Positions 1 through 8,716 are shown, counted from the first letter of the stretch. The stretch is DNA of 64,000 nt from Sphingobacterium sp. SYP-B4668 (GCF_027627455.1 NZ_CP115483.1:4402001-4466000); one strand, 5' to 3'. Program-made: numbers and translations. Notes: a model not told the origin generated them from the sequence alone.

Positions 1-258
1 TTTCAGTACACGATTTTTGGACGCGATATACAGGTATCCTCCTAGATTGGCATCTTCCCTAATCATGTCAGATTTACTCCAAATAGAAGTAAAGAGGTCT
101 TGCACCAAATCCTTTGTCGTGTCTTCATCTCGAATCATAAGGTTGATCCTATAATAAATCAACATCGCATATCGATCATAAATCTCAGCAAAAGCTTGTC
201 TATCTCGCTGCTTCACAAGAGAGATAAGTACAGCATCTGTAAATTCCGTATAGTTCAT
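1..258 (-). CDS. ECF RNA polymerase sigma factor, N-terminal part (cut by window edge)
   Basis: The reverse strand is open from an ATG at 258 to the window edge, giving 86 codons with no stop. The translation begins MNYTEFTDAVLISLVKQRD and contains a sigma-70 region 2 pattern: an acidic and aromatic stretch (AFAEIYDRYAMLIYYRI), then DLVQDLFTSIWSK, which matches the core-binding and -10 recognition helices of FecI-like ECF factors. Region 4 would lie outside the window. In Bacteroidetes such factors usually control a neighbouring FecR and a TonB-dependent receptor, so a nutrient uptake locus probably continues to the left. The next gene (ending at 745) lies behind it on the same strand, about 490 bases away, so it is not obviously in the same operon. 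The family call is secure and the regulon is unknown. Confidence 0.85.
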   Translation of the reverse strand, partial: MNYTEFTDAVLISLVKQRDRQAFAEIYDRYAMLIYYRINLMIRDEDTTKDLVQDLFTSIWSKSDMIREDANLGGYLYIASKNRVLK

Positions 259-744
259 TATAAATATTGGCCAACCAGTACGCTCAATAATTGAATTACA
301 AGTATTGAAAAATAAGTTCCTCTTTAATAGTTATCAGGGTATAAGCTCCAGAAAATACCCACCCAAATTAGCAAAAAACAATGGCTTTGAAGGATTATAT
401 CCAACAAAAGCAAAGAAAAATTTAATGCATTACTACTCTTCAGTAATATATCAATAGCAAGTTATTTCTTATATCCTTGTTACAGTAGCAGTTGAGATAT
501 TATAAAGCTGGCCAATAGATTTACAACCGTCAATCCCCTCTACAAGAGTCAAAAGATTTCATGAAAAGATAAGTCATTGTGTCCGAGGGATTACGCTTTG
601 TCCAATACCCTTTCATTAAAAAATATCGAAACAAATGATTTTCAAAGAACTACGACTAGGTTCAGATATAAAAGAAACCATATCCAATCAATCACACTCT
701 CTTCTGCCCTATTTACCTGTCCATCGTCAACCTACTACATGCAC
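259..744. other. Intergenic stretch with a possible transposase remnant
   Basis: No intact gene is seen in this 486-base gap. On the reverse strand, about 558 to 469 reads in one frame as NLLTLVEGIDGCKSIGQLYN followed by ISTATVTR, then a stop. This resembles the helix-turn-helix of IS3-type OrfA or related transposases, but the match is short and the flanks are broken. The part nearest 258 should hold the promoter of the sigma factor gene. The short forward frames at 100-294 and 577-777 show no protein-like features. Confidence 0.3.
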
Positions 745-2115
745 TTAATCTTTACCTTTAGCCAATTCAAGAGCTGACGTGGTCACATAGTATTTAGCAA
801 TCATATTGGGCACTTCCCAATGTGGCATATCCTGATGTTGAAGATACTGTAAAAATTTATTCGTCACCCGCTCAAAATGTCGTTCATGCCCCTCTTTAAG
901 CTCTTCTGGCACACTCACCCACCATCCTCTCGCAGTTTTATGAACTGCGATTCCGGGATATCTAGTCTGCATCTCCTTCAATTGTCCTATCAATATTGAT
1001 TCGAATCCTTCATCTGCAGTATTAACAGGCTCGATATACAATTGTGGCTTGTATTTTTCTTCCGCGCCCTGACGGATAATCAAGTTTGCCCGACTACCTC
1101 TCATAATAGAATAATGAGTATCACCTGTACCTTCAGGAGCCCTATACCCCCATTTGACCGACACTTTGGCGTGTACTCCTTTTATCCTATAATTGATTTC
1201 CCCATTCGCATACACCTGCAGAATACTATCCTGTACGACATCCTTTTTGAGAAAGTCTGGAAACACTTCAGACTTAGTTACCGCACTAAATTCTCTTAAT
1301 GAGAGGTCGGTGCTTGATCTGATCGCAGACAATAACTGAATATCATCCTGATAGTTGATTACTTGTTCAGGAAAGCATTCCCACTGTACGAGATCGACCA
1401 AATGTGTAGTGACATCCACAATCCCTTCTCCCTCCTGCTCCACATCCATAAACCAGACTGGTCGAACCAACGGACTACCAGAGACGTGCTTGTAGAAATA
1501 ATGCACACTTTCTTTAGTTACAGCTGGATTGTCTACAGTTCCTTTTTCTAGCGTCCCAAAAAGGGAGTTCAACATAGAGAACTCTTTCTGTAATATAGTC
1601 GTAATCTCGTACCGTTCGGTCATAATATCGTATAAGAGGACTTCCTTTTCTTCAGCAACTTTAAATGCAGCTTTTAATTTTTCAAAGCCCTCCTTATTGA
1701 TGGCCATGGGCTTGTCTGCCAAGACATTCAAACCTGCATGGACAGATTCACCGATATAATCCATTTTCCTTTTATTGTTACCCGCCAATACAACGACATT
1801 TCCTTTCTTTTCGGATAACATTTTTTCAAGATAATCATCTCCAAGATACACCTCTTCTTTCCAAGTAGTGGGATTGTCATCACGTCTATTGTAGGCATTT
1901 ATCTTTTCCAAGTGCAGCTCTACATCCTTTCCTTTAGGTGCATACACCCATACCGTTGTATCTGTATCTGGATACATCGATTTTTGGACCAGTGCAGCAT
2001 GAAAATGCCCGGGATCCAGGGTGATAAACCTTACCCCGTGCTCTTTTCCGCTCTTTGATTGCATACAACCTGCCATCGTCAAGACCAAGGGGAGCGCAAA
2101 TAATTTATTTTTCAT
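745..2115 (-). CDS. Gfo/Idh/MocA-family oxidoreductase, lipoprotein
   Basis: A predicted NAD(P)-dependent sugar oxidoreductase anchored outside the cytoplasmic membrane. From the chosen start the protein begins MKNKLFALPLVLTMAGC, a lipoprotein signal with the acylated Cys at residue 17. An N-terminal Rossmann-like part (about residues 25-160) includes LADKPMAI, the counterpart of the family's EKP motif. The C-terminal half has the substrate-domain pattern with DVTTHLVDLVQWECFP. The start at 2115 lies one base after the stop of the upstream gene (2119-2117), showing translational coupling; an in-frame ATG at 2124 would overlap it and cannot be excluded. It is the last gene of the ThuA - oxidoreductase - oxidoreductase run. 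The substrate is unknown; oxidation of a glycoside or sugar acid in the periplasm is an inference from family and export signal. Confidence 0.8.
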   Translation of the reverse strand: MKNKLFALPLVLTMAGCMQSKSGKEHGVRFITLDPGHFHAALVQKSMYPDTDTTVWVYAPKGKDVELHLEKINAYNRRDDNPTTWKEEVYLGDDYLEKMLSEKKGNVVVLAGNNKRKMDYIGESVHAGLNVLADKPMAINKEGFEKLKAAFKVAEEKEVLLYDIMTERYEITTILQKEFSMLNSLFGTLEKGTVDNPAVTKESVHYFYKHVSGSPLVRPVWFMDVEQEGEGIVDVTTHLVDLVQWECFPEQVINYQDDIQLLSAIRSSTDLSLREFSAVTKSEVFPDFLKKDVVQDSILQVYANGEINYRIKGVHAKVSVKWGYRAPEGTGDTHYSIMRGSRANLIIRQGAEEKYKPQLYIEPVNTADEGFESILIGQLKEMQTRYPGIAVHKTARGWWVSVPEELKEGHERHFERVTNKFLQYLQHQDMPHWEVPNMIAKYYVTTSALELAKGKD

Positions 2116-2116
2116 T

Positions 2117-3547
2117 TTAGCCATTTTTCTCGAGGATATAATTAGTCCCATATGGATATCTTTGCGGTCTAGACAATAATTTGTTCGCCTCTACATTATC
2201 TTTAAACACCTCTTTCTTAGGGTCCCAGTATAATTTTTTATTAAACTTCATAGCCGCATGTGCTACCAAGCAGGCACTGCATGAGCGGTGCGCCACTTCC
2301 ACCGGACTAACCGTCACCTTCCCACTCTTGATACAGTCTAACCAATTAGCATGTTGCTCTTGACTTTCGTAGAGATGTATTTCGTTCGGCTCAATCTTCG
2401 AACTCAATATCTTAGGATCACTTGCATGAAATATCTTACTTGGAGGAGCACCTGCCCCTGGGTCAGAAGCCGTCACTCCAACATTTCCCCTTGTCACGAA
2501 TATCCAACCATTCGTCCCCTCAAATTTGACTCCATTTGGGTATTTGCTATCCATATACATATCTACTCCATTGGCATACTTTGCATGCACTTGGTAGTCA
2601 CCATGCACATTCCATAGTCCTGATTTGGGAAAATCAGCATGAGCCTCCACCTCTATAGGCCCAGTGAGTTCTGTGTCCATGCCCCAATGGGCAATATCAA
2701 TATGATGTACACCCCACCCTGTAATCATACCCGCACCAAATTGTTCTAATCTCAACCACCCACCCCTTGACCCAATATCTGTAGGCGAGTGGACACGATC
2801 TTCGGCATAATAGATATGAGGTGTCGACCCTAGCCACATATCGTAGTTCAAACCCACCGGTATAGGCATCTCCGTGGTCACCCCACCTGACGGGTCAGCA
2901 GGAAGACCTATTTGTACGCTCTTGAGCTTACCTATCCGACCATTCCTCACTAATTCACAGGCGTTCTTAAACTGAGGAAAGGGATTGATGGAGCGTTGTT
3001 GACTACCAAGCTGAAATACCACACCGGTCTTCCGCACAATATCACTCATCTGCCGTCCTTCTTCAATGGTCAGTGAGGTGGGTTTTTGCAGATAAATGTG
3101 CTTCCCTGCCAGAGCTGCTTCTATTGCTGGCTGAGCATGCCAATGATCGGGAGTACTGATGATTACAGCATCGATATCCTTGTTGGCAATCAAATCTTGA
3201 TAATTATCATACATCTGTACATCGACATAGGTCGAACTTCCCGTTTTCTTTGTATACCATCCCTCTACCATTTTTTTACCGCTTTCCAACCGATAACGGT
3301 CCACATCCGCAATGGCCATAATATGAGCATTGCCATGTTTGAACGTTTCGACCAAATCATGGGTGATTGCTATTCGTCCACAACCTATTTGCCCGATATT
3401 GATTTTATTGCTTGGGGCATTCTTCCCAAAAACTGAAGCCGGAACGATGGTCGGAAAGCCTATCGCTGCAACCGACGCGGCAGCACCTAGCACCCCCGTT
3501 TTCACAAACTCCCGTCTGCTATAACTCATTTTATCTTTTATACTCAT
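2117..3547 (-). CDS. Gfo/Idh/MocA-family oxidoreductase with Tat signal
   Basis: A 476-residue sugar oxidoreductase probably exported folded with its nicotinamide cofactor. The N-terminus holds a twin-arginine motif (SRREFVKTG, residues 10-18) and a hydrophobic Ala-rich stretch. The Rossmann domain follows (INIGQIGCGRIA, about 49-60), with AIADVD after it, then the motif YLQKPTSL in place of the usual EKP. The substrate domain contains GWGVHHIDIAHWGMD, with the conserved histidines of this family. A second in-frame ATG at residue 7 (3529) would also keep the Tat motif. It sits between the ThuA gene upstream and the lipoprotein oxidoreductase downstream, with a one-base gap to the latter. Two oxidoreductases side by side suggest two successive oxidations or an oxidation and its reversal on one substrate; this is inference. 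Confidence 0.83.
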   Translation of the reverse strand: MSIKDKMSYSRREFVKTGVLGAAASVAAIGFPTIVPASVFGKNAPSNKINIGQIGCGRIAITHDLVETFKHGNAHIMAIADVDRYRLESGKKMVEGWYTKKTGSSTYVDVQMYDNYQDLIANKDIDAVIISTPDHWHAQPAIEAALAGKHIYLQKPTSLTIEEGRQMSDIVRKTGVVFQLGSQQRSINPFPQFKNACELVRNGRIGKLKSVQIGLPADPSGGVTTEMPIPVGLNYDMWLGSTPHIYYAEDRVHSPTDIGSRGGWLRLEQFGAGMITGWGVHHIDIAHWGMDTELTGPIEVEAHADFPKSGLWNVHGDYQVHAKYANGVDMYMDSKYPNGVKFEGTNGWIFVTRGNVGVTASDPGAGAPPSKIFHASDPKILSSKIEPNEIHLYESQEQHANWLDCIKSGKVTVSPVEVAHRSCSACLVAHAAMKFNKKLYWDPKKEVFKDNVEANKLLSRPQRYPYGTNYILEKNG

Positions 3548-3580
3548 ATTCGAAACTTGTATATGGTTTTTATATATCGA

Positions 3581-4438
3581 TTAGTAGCGCACTGGGGTAT
3601 CTCTTGAATCAGCATATGCTCTACTATAATCGAGCTTTTTCACCTGACCCGCCACAAAGTCAATCCCCTGAAGGATATGTGTCACAAAAGTCGGGTCTTC
3701 ATAAACCTCCTTATCATGTCCCAGTGCGGTGACCCACACATGTCCACCGTCGAATTGTTGATGCCAGGCCGCTGGATACAATTCAAAAAATGGGGCAGAG
3801 AATTGCTTTATCCTTTCGGCATCCGCCGGCTTAGAAGCATCCAAGCTTGTGACATCATGCGCCATCAGCACATGTGTACCTGGGTACAACTCTTTGCCAA
3901 AATAGCATTCGTCCTTCACATTCCACTCCTTCGGTAAGCCCACCATAGTAGGATGATTGGCATCTATTACCTTGACAATATATTGTTGATTAGCTGCATG
4001 CCATGAAAATGTACATCCTACCATCCGCTTAAACCACGTCCAATTTCTTTCAGTACCGGTTACTGAATGGAGTCCAATGAAACCTCCTCCTGCTTGCATA
4101 TATCTTCTAAATGCCAAGCGCTGGGCATCGGTATCAAATACATCATTATTTGTACTCGGAAATAGTATTAAAGTATATTGCTTCAGATTTTCAGCTGTAA
4201 AAACCGCTGGATTATCAGATACATCGGTCTGAAATTGATGCATTTTACCCAATTTTTCCAATGCCTTTACTGCAAAGGGAATGTTGTCATGCACATAGCC
4301 CTCACCATTTTTGGTGTAAATCAATATTTTTTTATTTTTTAAATTTGAAGGTTTCTCCATAGCCCTAACGGGCGCAGCGACAATTAGGCAAAGTAAAAGC
4401 ACGACAATCACCTTAAGATTGGAATTCAAGATTTTCAT
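3581..4438 (-). CDS. ThuA-domain protein, secreted
   Basis: A 285-residue protein with an N-terminal signal peptide (about residues 1-26, ending VRA) and a ThuA-like fold, a class I glutamine-amidotransferase-like domain found in bacterial sugar-degradation loci. Visible marks are KKILIYTKNGEGYVHDNI near residue 35, a central GGGFIGLHSVTG (about 118-129), and WHAANQQYIVKV followed by HPTMVGLP, typical of ThuA. The exact reaction of this family is poorly settled; it is commonly found beside Gfo/Idh/MocA dehydrogenases. The gene is first in the reverse-strand cluster and is separated from the next gene by 33 bases. A LacI-type palindrome lies 100 bases upstream of its start, which predicts sugar-responsive repression. 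Confidence 0.83.
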   Translation of the reverse strand: MKILNSNLKVIVVLLLCLIVAAPVRAMEKPSNLKNKKILIYTKNGEGYVHDNIPFAVKALEKLGKMHQFQTDVSDNPAVFTAENLKQYTLILFPSTNNDVFDTDAQRLAFRRYMQAGGGFIGLHSVTGTERNWTWFKRMVGCTFSWHAANQQYIVKVIDANHPTMVGLPKEWNVKDECYFGKELYPGTHVLMAHDVTSLDASKPADAERIKQFSAPFFELYPAAWHQQFDGGHVWVTALGHDKEVYEDPTFVTHILQGIDFVAGQVKKLDYSRAYADSRDTPVRY

Positions 4439-4537
4439 TTTTTAAGTTTAAGTTATCTTAATATAAGTTTATACGTACCTCGCCAGTTTATTTTGAACGA
4501 TTACTCAATAGTAAAATTACGCAATAAAATCAAAATT

Positions 4538-4551
4538 GCAACCGATAGCAT
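4538..4551. promoter_or_regulatory. Possible LacI-type operator
   Basis: TGCAACCGATAGCA is an imperfect palindrome around a central CG (10 of 14 positions symmetric), the form of LacI/GalR operators. It sits in the divergent gap between the ThuA cluster (starting at 4438) and the LacI gene (starting at 4762). The better palindrome at 5844-5857 shares the outer TGC...GCA and central CGAT. That the local LacI protein binds it is inference. Confidence 0.45.
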
Positions 4552-4761
4552 AAATATTACAAAAAAAGATTATTTTTACAAACTTGCAATTCTCAATACA
4601 CACAATGTAAATCAATAAAAACGCAACTTATCACCACAGAAAGAGCACATGGAGCATTTCAGATTTCACACGAACCCCACCCAAGGAATTGGAATACCCA
4701 AACCTAGATTGGCACCCGCGATATTATTTATTGAACAACAGCCCCCTATTCAACAATAGCT

Positions 4762-5826
4762 ATGCAACCGATTAAAGAAGTAACGATTTACGACATCGCT
4801 GAAAAGCTCAATTTATCACCGACAACAATAAGCAGAGGCCTTAAAGACCACCCTGCCATCAATAAGAAAACAAAGAAAAGAATCAACGACACCGCCTTGG
4901 AAATGGGCTATCGCTCTAATACATTTGCCAGTAACCTCCGCAGTCAACGCACACACACGATCGGGGTAATTATCCCGAAAATGAACAGCAACTTCATGTC
5001 GACAGTACTCTCCGGCATGGAAAAAATAGCCAACGAAGCCAATTACAACCTCATTATAAGCCAATCACTTGAATCGGCAGAAAAGGAAATGCTAAACATC
5101 AAAACCATGTTTAACAATCGGGTTGATGGCCTCATGATTTCGATCGCCTACGACACCATAGACTACTCGATATTTGACCTTTTCATAAACAAGAATATCC
5201 CTTTACTCTTCTTTGATCGCACGATCGACCATCCGTTATGCCCAAACATTGAAATCGACAATCAAAAATCAGCCTATATAGCCACCAAGCACCTCATCTC
5301 GCAAGGATGTGAAAACATTGTACATATCACGGGCAACCAACAGAGAAATGTATATGCCGAACGACAAAAGGGATATGAAACCGCGCTGCTAGAAGCACAA
5401 CTCCCAATCAAAGAAGGAAACACCCTAGTATCCACCCTGGATGAGCAATCAGGCATAGATGCTGCTGAGGCAATCCTAGAAATGCACCCCCTTCCTGACG
5501 CCGTATTTGTAGACAACGACAACTGTGCCGCCAACTGCATGATACATCTGATAGAAAAAGGCATCCAAATCCCTGAACAAATAGCATTCGTAGGTTTCAA
5601 CAACGACCCAATAGCCAAGATTATCCGTCCAACCCTCACAACAATCAATTATCCCGGCTTCGAAATGGGACAAATAGCAGCCAAGAAGCTAATCGCTCAC
5701 CTCAATGGCGAAGAGAGCCTAACTACCACAAATTACATCGGACTTCGATCCGAACTCATACCTCGAGAATCCTCTGCAAGAATCAAATCAAAACAACAAA
5801 TCGACGACGAGGGCGCTCCACAATAA
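4762..5826 (+). CDS. LacI-family transcriptional regulator
   Basis: A 354-residue LacI/GalR-type repressor. Residues 6-30 (VTIYDIAEKLNLSPTTISRG) form the DNA-binding helix-turn-helix, followed by a hinge region and a periplasmic-binding-protein-like effector domain from about residue 62 (THTIGVIIPKMNS) to 335. Further family marks are ISQSLESAEKE, FFDRTI, GFNNDPIAKIIRPTLTTI and the C-terminal RSELIPRESS. It is divergent from the ThuA/oxidoreductase cluster and followed by an SDR gene, and LacI-type palindromes lie before both (4538-4551 and 5844-5857). The simplest reading is a local sugar-responsive repressor of both sides. The effector cannot be read from the sequence. Confidence 0.92.
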   Translation: MQPIKEVTIYDIAEKLNLSPTTISRGLKDHPAINKKTKKRINDTALEMGYRSNTFASNLRSQRTHTIGVIIPKMNSNFMSTVLSGMEKIANEANYNLIISQSLESAEKEMLNIKTMFNNRVDGLMISIAYDTIDYSIFDLFINKNIPLLFFDRTIDHPLCPNIEIDNQKSAYIATKHLISQGCENIVHITGNQQRNVYAERQKGYETALLEAQLPIKEGNTLVSTLDEQSGIDAAEAILEMHPLPDAVFVDNDNCAANCMIHLIEKGIQIPEQIAFVGFNNDPIAKIIRPTLTTINYPGFEMGQIAAKKLIAHLNGEESLTTTNYIGLRSELIPRESSARIKSKQQIDDEGAPQ

Positions 5827-5843
5827 AGCATTATGTAAATTAA

Positions 5844-5857
5844 TGCATTCGATTGCA
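5844..5857. promoter_or_regulatory. Likely LacI-type operator before the SDR gene
   Basis: TGCATTCGATTGCA is a near-perfect palindrome (12 of 14 positions symmetric) centred on CG, as expected for LacI/GalR operators. It lies 18 bases after the LacI stop codon and 67 bases before the SDR start at 5925, a good position to repress that gene. Confidence 0.55.
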
Positions 5858-5924
5858 ATATATCAAAAATATAACTACATTAGACCATTCTTAAAAACCA
5901 AAAAAACGACACCTCATACTCATC

Positions 5925-6677
5925 ATGAAAAATCAAAGCAAAAGAAAAATTGCTATCATCACAGGCGGCAGTTCAGGTCTAGGTTATGCTATTGCCGAAA
6001 AATTTGTGGCCAATGAAATATACACCATACTTATCGGAAGGAATGAAAAAAATCTAAAAAATGCTTCCGAAAATCTAGGGGCCTTATCATCTTATATCGT
6101 ATTTGACGTAACTTCACTACAAGATATACCTCAGCTAGTAACAAAAGTAATAACTTCCTACGGCTGCATAGATATCCTTGTCAATAACGCTGGAATTAAT
6201 CTGAAGAAAGATTTTGTAGATGTAACGGACGATGAATTCCAGCATATAATACTAACCAATCTTACAGCCGTATTTTCATTATCGCGTGAGGTTTCCAAAT
6301 ACATGCTAAGCAATCAAAAAGGCACCATTATTAATATTAGTTCCATGGCTTCGCAATATGGGATTCCTAAAGTCATGGCCTACACGGCATCCAAGTCGGG
6401 TATTGAAGGAATGACAAGAGCCATGGCAGTAGAGCTGTCTCCTTTCGGAATCCGTATTAACTGCATCGCCCCAGGGTTCATTGCCACAGACATGTCTGCA
6501 AAAGCCTTGAACAATGACCCCGAACGAAAAAACAAAGTATTATCTCGAACACCCATGGGCAAATTGGGAGCCCCCGCTGACGTAGGAGACCTAGCATACT
6601 TCTTGGCTTCTGATCAGGCAAAGTTTATCACAGGGACAGTCATACCAGTAGATGGAGGAAATTCCATCGGCTTTTAG
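5925..6677 (+). CDS. SDR-family oxidoreductase
   Basis: A 250-residue classical short-chain dehydrogenase/reductase of the size of FabG or gluconate 5-dehydrogenase. Visible motifs are the cofactor loop TGGSSGLG (about residues 14-21), NNAG (about 87-90), the catalytic Ser in INISSMAS, and YTASKSG (catalytic Tyr and Lys, about 153-159). The C-terminus is the usual VIPVDGGNSIGF. It acts in the cytoplasm on a hydroxyl or keto substrate. Placement after the LacI gene with an operator-like palindrome between them suggests a sugar or sugar-acid substrate in the same regulon rather than fatty acid synthesis. Confidence 0.87.
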   Translation: MKNQSKRKIAIITGGSSGLGYAIAEKFVANEIYTILIGRNEKNLKNASENLGALSSYIVFDVTSLQDIPQLVTKVITSYGCIDILVNNAGINLKKDFVDVTDDEFQHIILTNLTAVFSLSREVSKYMLSNQKGTIINISSMASQYGIPKVMAYTASKSGIEGMTRAMAVELSPFGIRINCIAPGFIATDMSAKALNNDPERKNKVLSRTPMGKLGAPADVGDLAYFLASDQAKFITGTVIPVDGGNSIGF

Positions 6678-7782
6678 GGAGCTTGCATTCATTTCACAAA
6701 AGCAATAGGTTCCCACATCTACCTGATAAACTGATTCTATCGGACAAAGAAAGCATCCTTGGATGGGTGCTTTCGCCCCAAACCTCCACAATACCGAGAT
6801 AGAGACCATATTAGTAAGCCTCCTTGAAGATGAGTACGTGACAAAACAAGGTATTTAGCTTATTACTTGACCCAATGGCATACAAACGCTCCGTACGTTT
6901 ATATTAACCTCATGTATATCTCTACTTCAATTTTCATTGGAACACTATAGCCATATTTTTGTTTGGGTAAGCCACATTCGTTCTCTCTTATATAAAAAAA
7001 GATTATTCTCTCAATCAGACAACCGTATCAGCAATAGACAAAAAATAGAGCACTCCCGAACTCCTCGACCCAATATTTTGATATAAAAACAACCCTGCCA
7101 ACTCGTTAAGCCTACAACGACCGGTGTAACAGGGGTACCTAATCACAATCAAATGCCTTATGACAACAAGACCTTGATCGATTACAAAGGAAATACGGCT
7201 TATTACATCATGAAAGACGACAGTGATATTTTTTACTCCAACACCATTGATACCAACACCGCAAAAGCCACTAGGGTAATACGATTCGCGGGTATCCAAG
7301 ATGTAACAGCCATTGCAAAATTAAAGCCTTCCAAAACAAGTACCAAAAATTACCTCGAAGAGGGCCATTCGGCTCGTCATTTAGAATTACCATAGCTTCA
7401 AATGATTAGGTTTTTAATCTAAAGCAAGTTAATATTTGATTAACCATAACTTCTAATTTAAACTATTTTTAAACTAACCTTAGTATAGCCTTTATATAGC
7501 AATTAGCTATGGTAAGGCTATGTAAAGGCTATGTTAACCCTATGTAAAAGCTAGTTTAATATCTAATTTGGTCACAAGAAAGGCTTAAATAAATATCTGC
7601 TGTATAGTGAAATAGCAAAGTCTAGTTTGAAAAGAAGATATTCGAATGTTTACTCTCCTCTACAAAATTTCAGAATCTTAGAGAGATCGATTTTAATATA
7701 TCAAATATCAGTTTTCATACACCAATATGTGAAAACTGATGCTATCTTTACTCATTATTTAGAATAATTACAAATAAAAATA
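6678..7782. other. Long gap with decayed coding remnants
   Basis: No intact gene is seen in these 1.1 kb. Two stretches keep protein-like frames. About 6734-6859 (+) reads DSIGQRKHPWMGAFAPN followed by LVSLLEDEYVTKQGI and a stop, with no start. About 7089-7395 (+) reads LVKPTTTGVTGVPNHNQ, then PYDNKTLIDYKGNTAYY and onward to a stop; its only ATG is at 7153, which would give 80 residues. I recognise neither. They look like fragments of genes lost after the SDR gene. The 11-bp repeat array at 7506-7560 is listed separately. The end of the gap should hold the promoter of the HmuY-like gene. Confidence 0.4.
7506..7560. repeat. Five-unit 11-bp tandem repeat
   Basis: Five consecutive 11-base units run without gaps: GCTATGGTAAG, GCTATGTAAAG, GCTATGTTAAC, CCTATGTAAAA and a weaker GCTAGTTTAAT. 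Just upstream, 7485-7500 (ATAGCCTTTATATAGC) is an inverted copy of the unit pair, so a long imperfect hairpin is also possible. An 11-bp period equals about one helical turn and is typical of direct-repeat binding sites for regulators. The array is 223 bases before the HmuY-like gene at 7783. Confidence 0.6.
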
Positions 7783-8586
7783 ATGAATATCAACAGACAA
7801 ATTGTAGCCTCAGGCGTCCAGGTAAAATATATCTTTTTTGCCTTTCTATTCATCGGACTAATTTCATCTTGTGATAAAGGCAGTGACCCTAAACCCGATG
7901 AGGAAGTCCCCCCACCGGATGACACTACACCCACGGATGAAAACATGTTTTATAAGCTACATCGGGTAGAAAACTTTCAGGGAACCCAAGACAATAATTT
8001 TGAAGATGCGGCAACAACAATCTATTATAGTTTAGAAAGCAAAAAAGCGATGGCTGCAGATTACAAACAAACAAATCGTTGGGATATGGCGTTTGGAGGT
8101 TTACTAAATAGCTTTGTATCTGGCAACAACGGCAGTAATTCTACGAATTCTGGATATGGTAACACAGCCAAGGGGGGTATTACTATCGTCGAAAAACCCT
8201 TTGACCAAGTGACAGATATACCTGCGGATGCGCAGTTTAAGACCGGGGGCCAACTTATTGGAACGGATAATTACGGTGAGTTTGGCGAAGGGATAGGTTG
8301 GTACCTGTATGACTTTGGCGGTACCATCGTGCGTGATGGTGCTTATGCCAATCAGCACATAGCCTATGCACTAGACAAATCACTAACCTTAAAAAATGGT
8401 ACCGTGGTCCCTCCACGTACTGTCATTATCCGCACTGCAAAGGGAAATTACGCAAAAATCAAAATGATATCACTTTATAAAGATCAATATGAACGTGCGC
8501 AATGGACAAGGTCCTCACCAAAAGTGTATTTCACATTTGAATATGTATTGGCTCCTGCAGGAAGCTCGAAATTTGAAATTAAATAA
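7783..8586 (+). CDS. HmuY-like lipoprotein
   Basis: A 267-residue surface or periplasmic lipoprotein. The signal peptide ends in LISSC (Cys at residue 30), followed by a Pro/Asp-rich linker (about 33-52). The rest shows the HmuY-family pattern: a strand with AATTIYYSLES, RWDMAFGG (about 105), GGTIVRDGAYANQH, RTVIIRTAKGNYAKIKMISLY (about 205-225) and a closing YFTFEYVLAP. HmuY proteins bind haem in Porphyromonas, but relatives occur widely in Bacteroidetes with unproven ligands, so haem binding here is only a possibility. It is the first of four lipoprotein genes on this strand, and a HmuY-like paralogue follows at 8717. The TonB-dependent receptor operon that might partner it is on the opposite strand beyond 12600. 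Confidence 0.75.
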   Translation: MNINRQIVASGVQVKYIFFAFLFIGLISSCDKGSDPKPDEEVPPPDDTTPTDENMFYKLHRVENFQGTQDNNFEDAATTIYYSLESKKAMAADYKQTNRWDMAFGGLLNSFVSGNNGSNSTNSGYGNTAKGGITIVEKPFDQVTDIPADAQFKTGGQLIGTDNYGEFGEGIGWYLYDFGGTIVRDGAYANQHIAYALDKSLTLKNGTVVPPRTVIIRTAKGNYAKIKMISLYKDQYERAQWTRSSPKVYFTFEYVLAPAGSSKFEIK

Positions 8587-8617
8587 AAAAAGCAGCTTGT
8601 ATACTAAATAAAAAAAA

Positions 8618-8644
8618 CCGGATATACGTTACAGGTACATCCGG
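8618..8644 (-). terminator. Hairpin with T-run in the reverse direction
   Basis: CCGGATATA and TACATCCGG pair over 8 of 9 positions around a nine-base loop. Read on the reverse strand the stem is followed by seven T residues, as in an intrinsic terminator; on the forward strand no T-run follows. It lies between two forward-strand genes, so it may instead be a processing or stability hairpin in their transcript. Confidence 0.4.
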
Positions 8645-8716
8645 CACAATTAAGACTAATTAACAATTTTATTTATTAACCAGCCCCTCCTAAGTGGCAA
8701 AATTACAGAAAAAGAA

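Noticed and set aside
577..777. Forward open frame of 66 codons
   Set aside because: Overlaps the end of the reverse oxidoreductase gene and has no protein-like features.
2351..2617. Forward open frame inside the Tat oxidoreductase gene
   Set aside because: Antisense shadow of a well-supported gene.
5274..5648. Reverse open frame of 124 codons inside the LacI gene
   Set aside because: Antisense shadow; no domain, and LacI is clear on the other strand.
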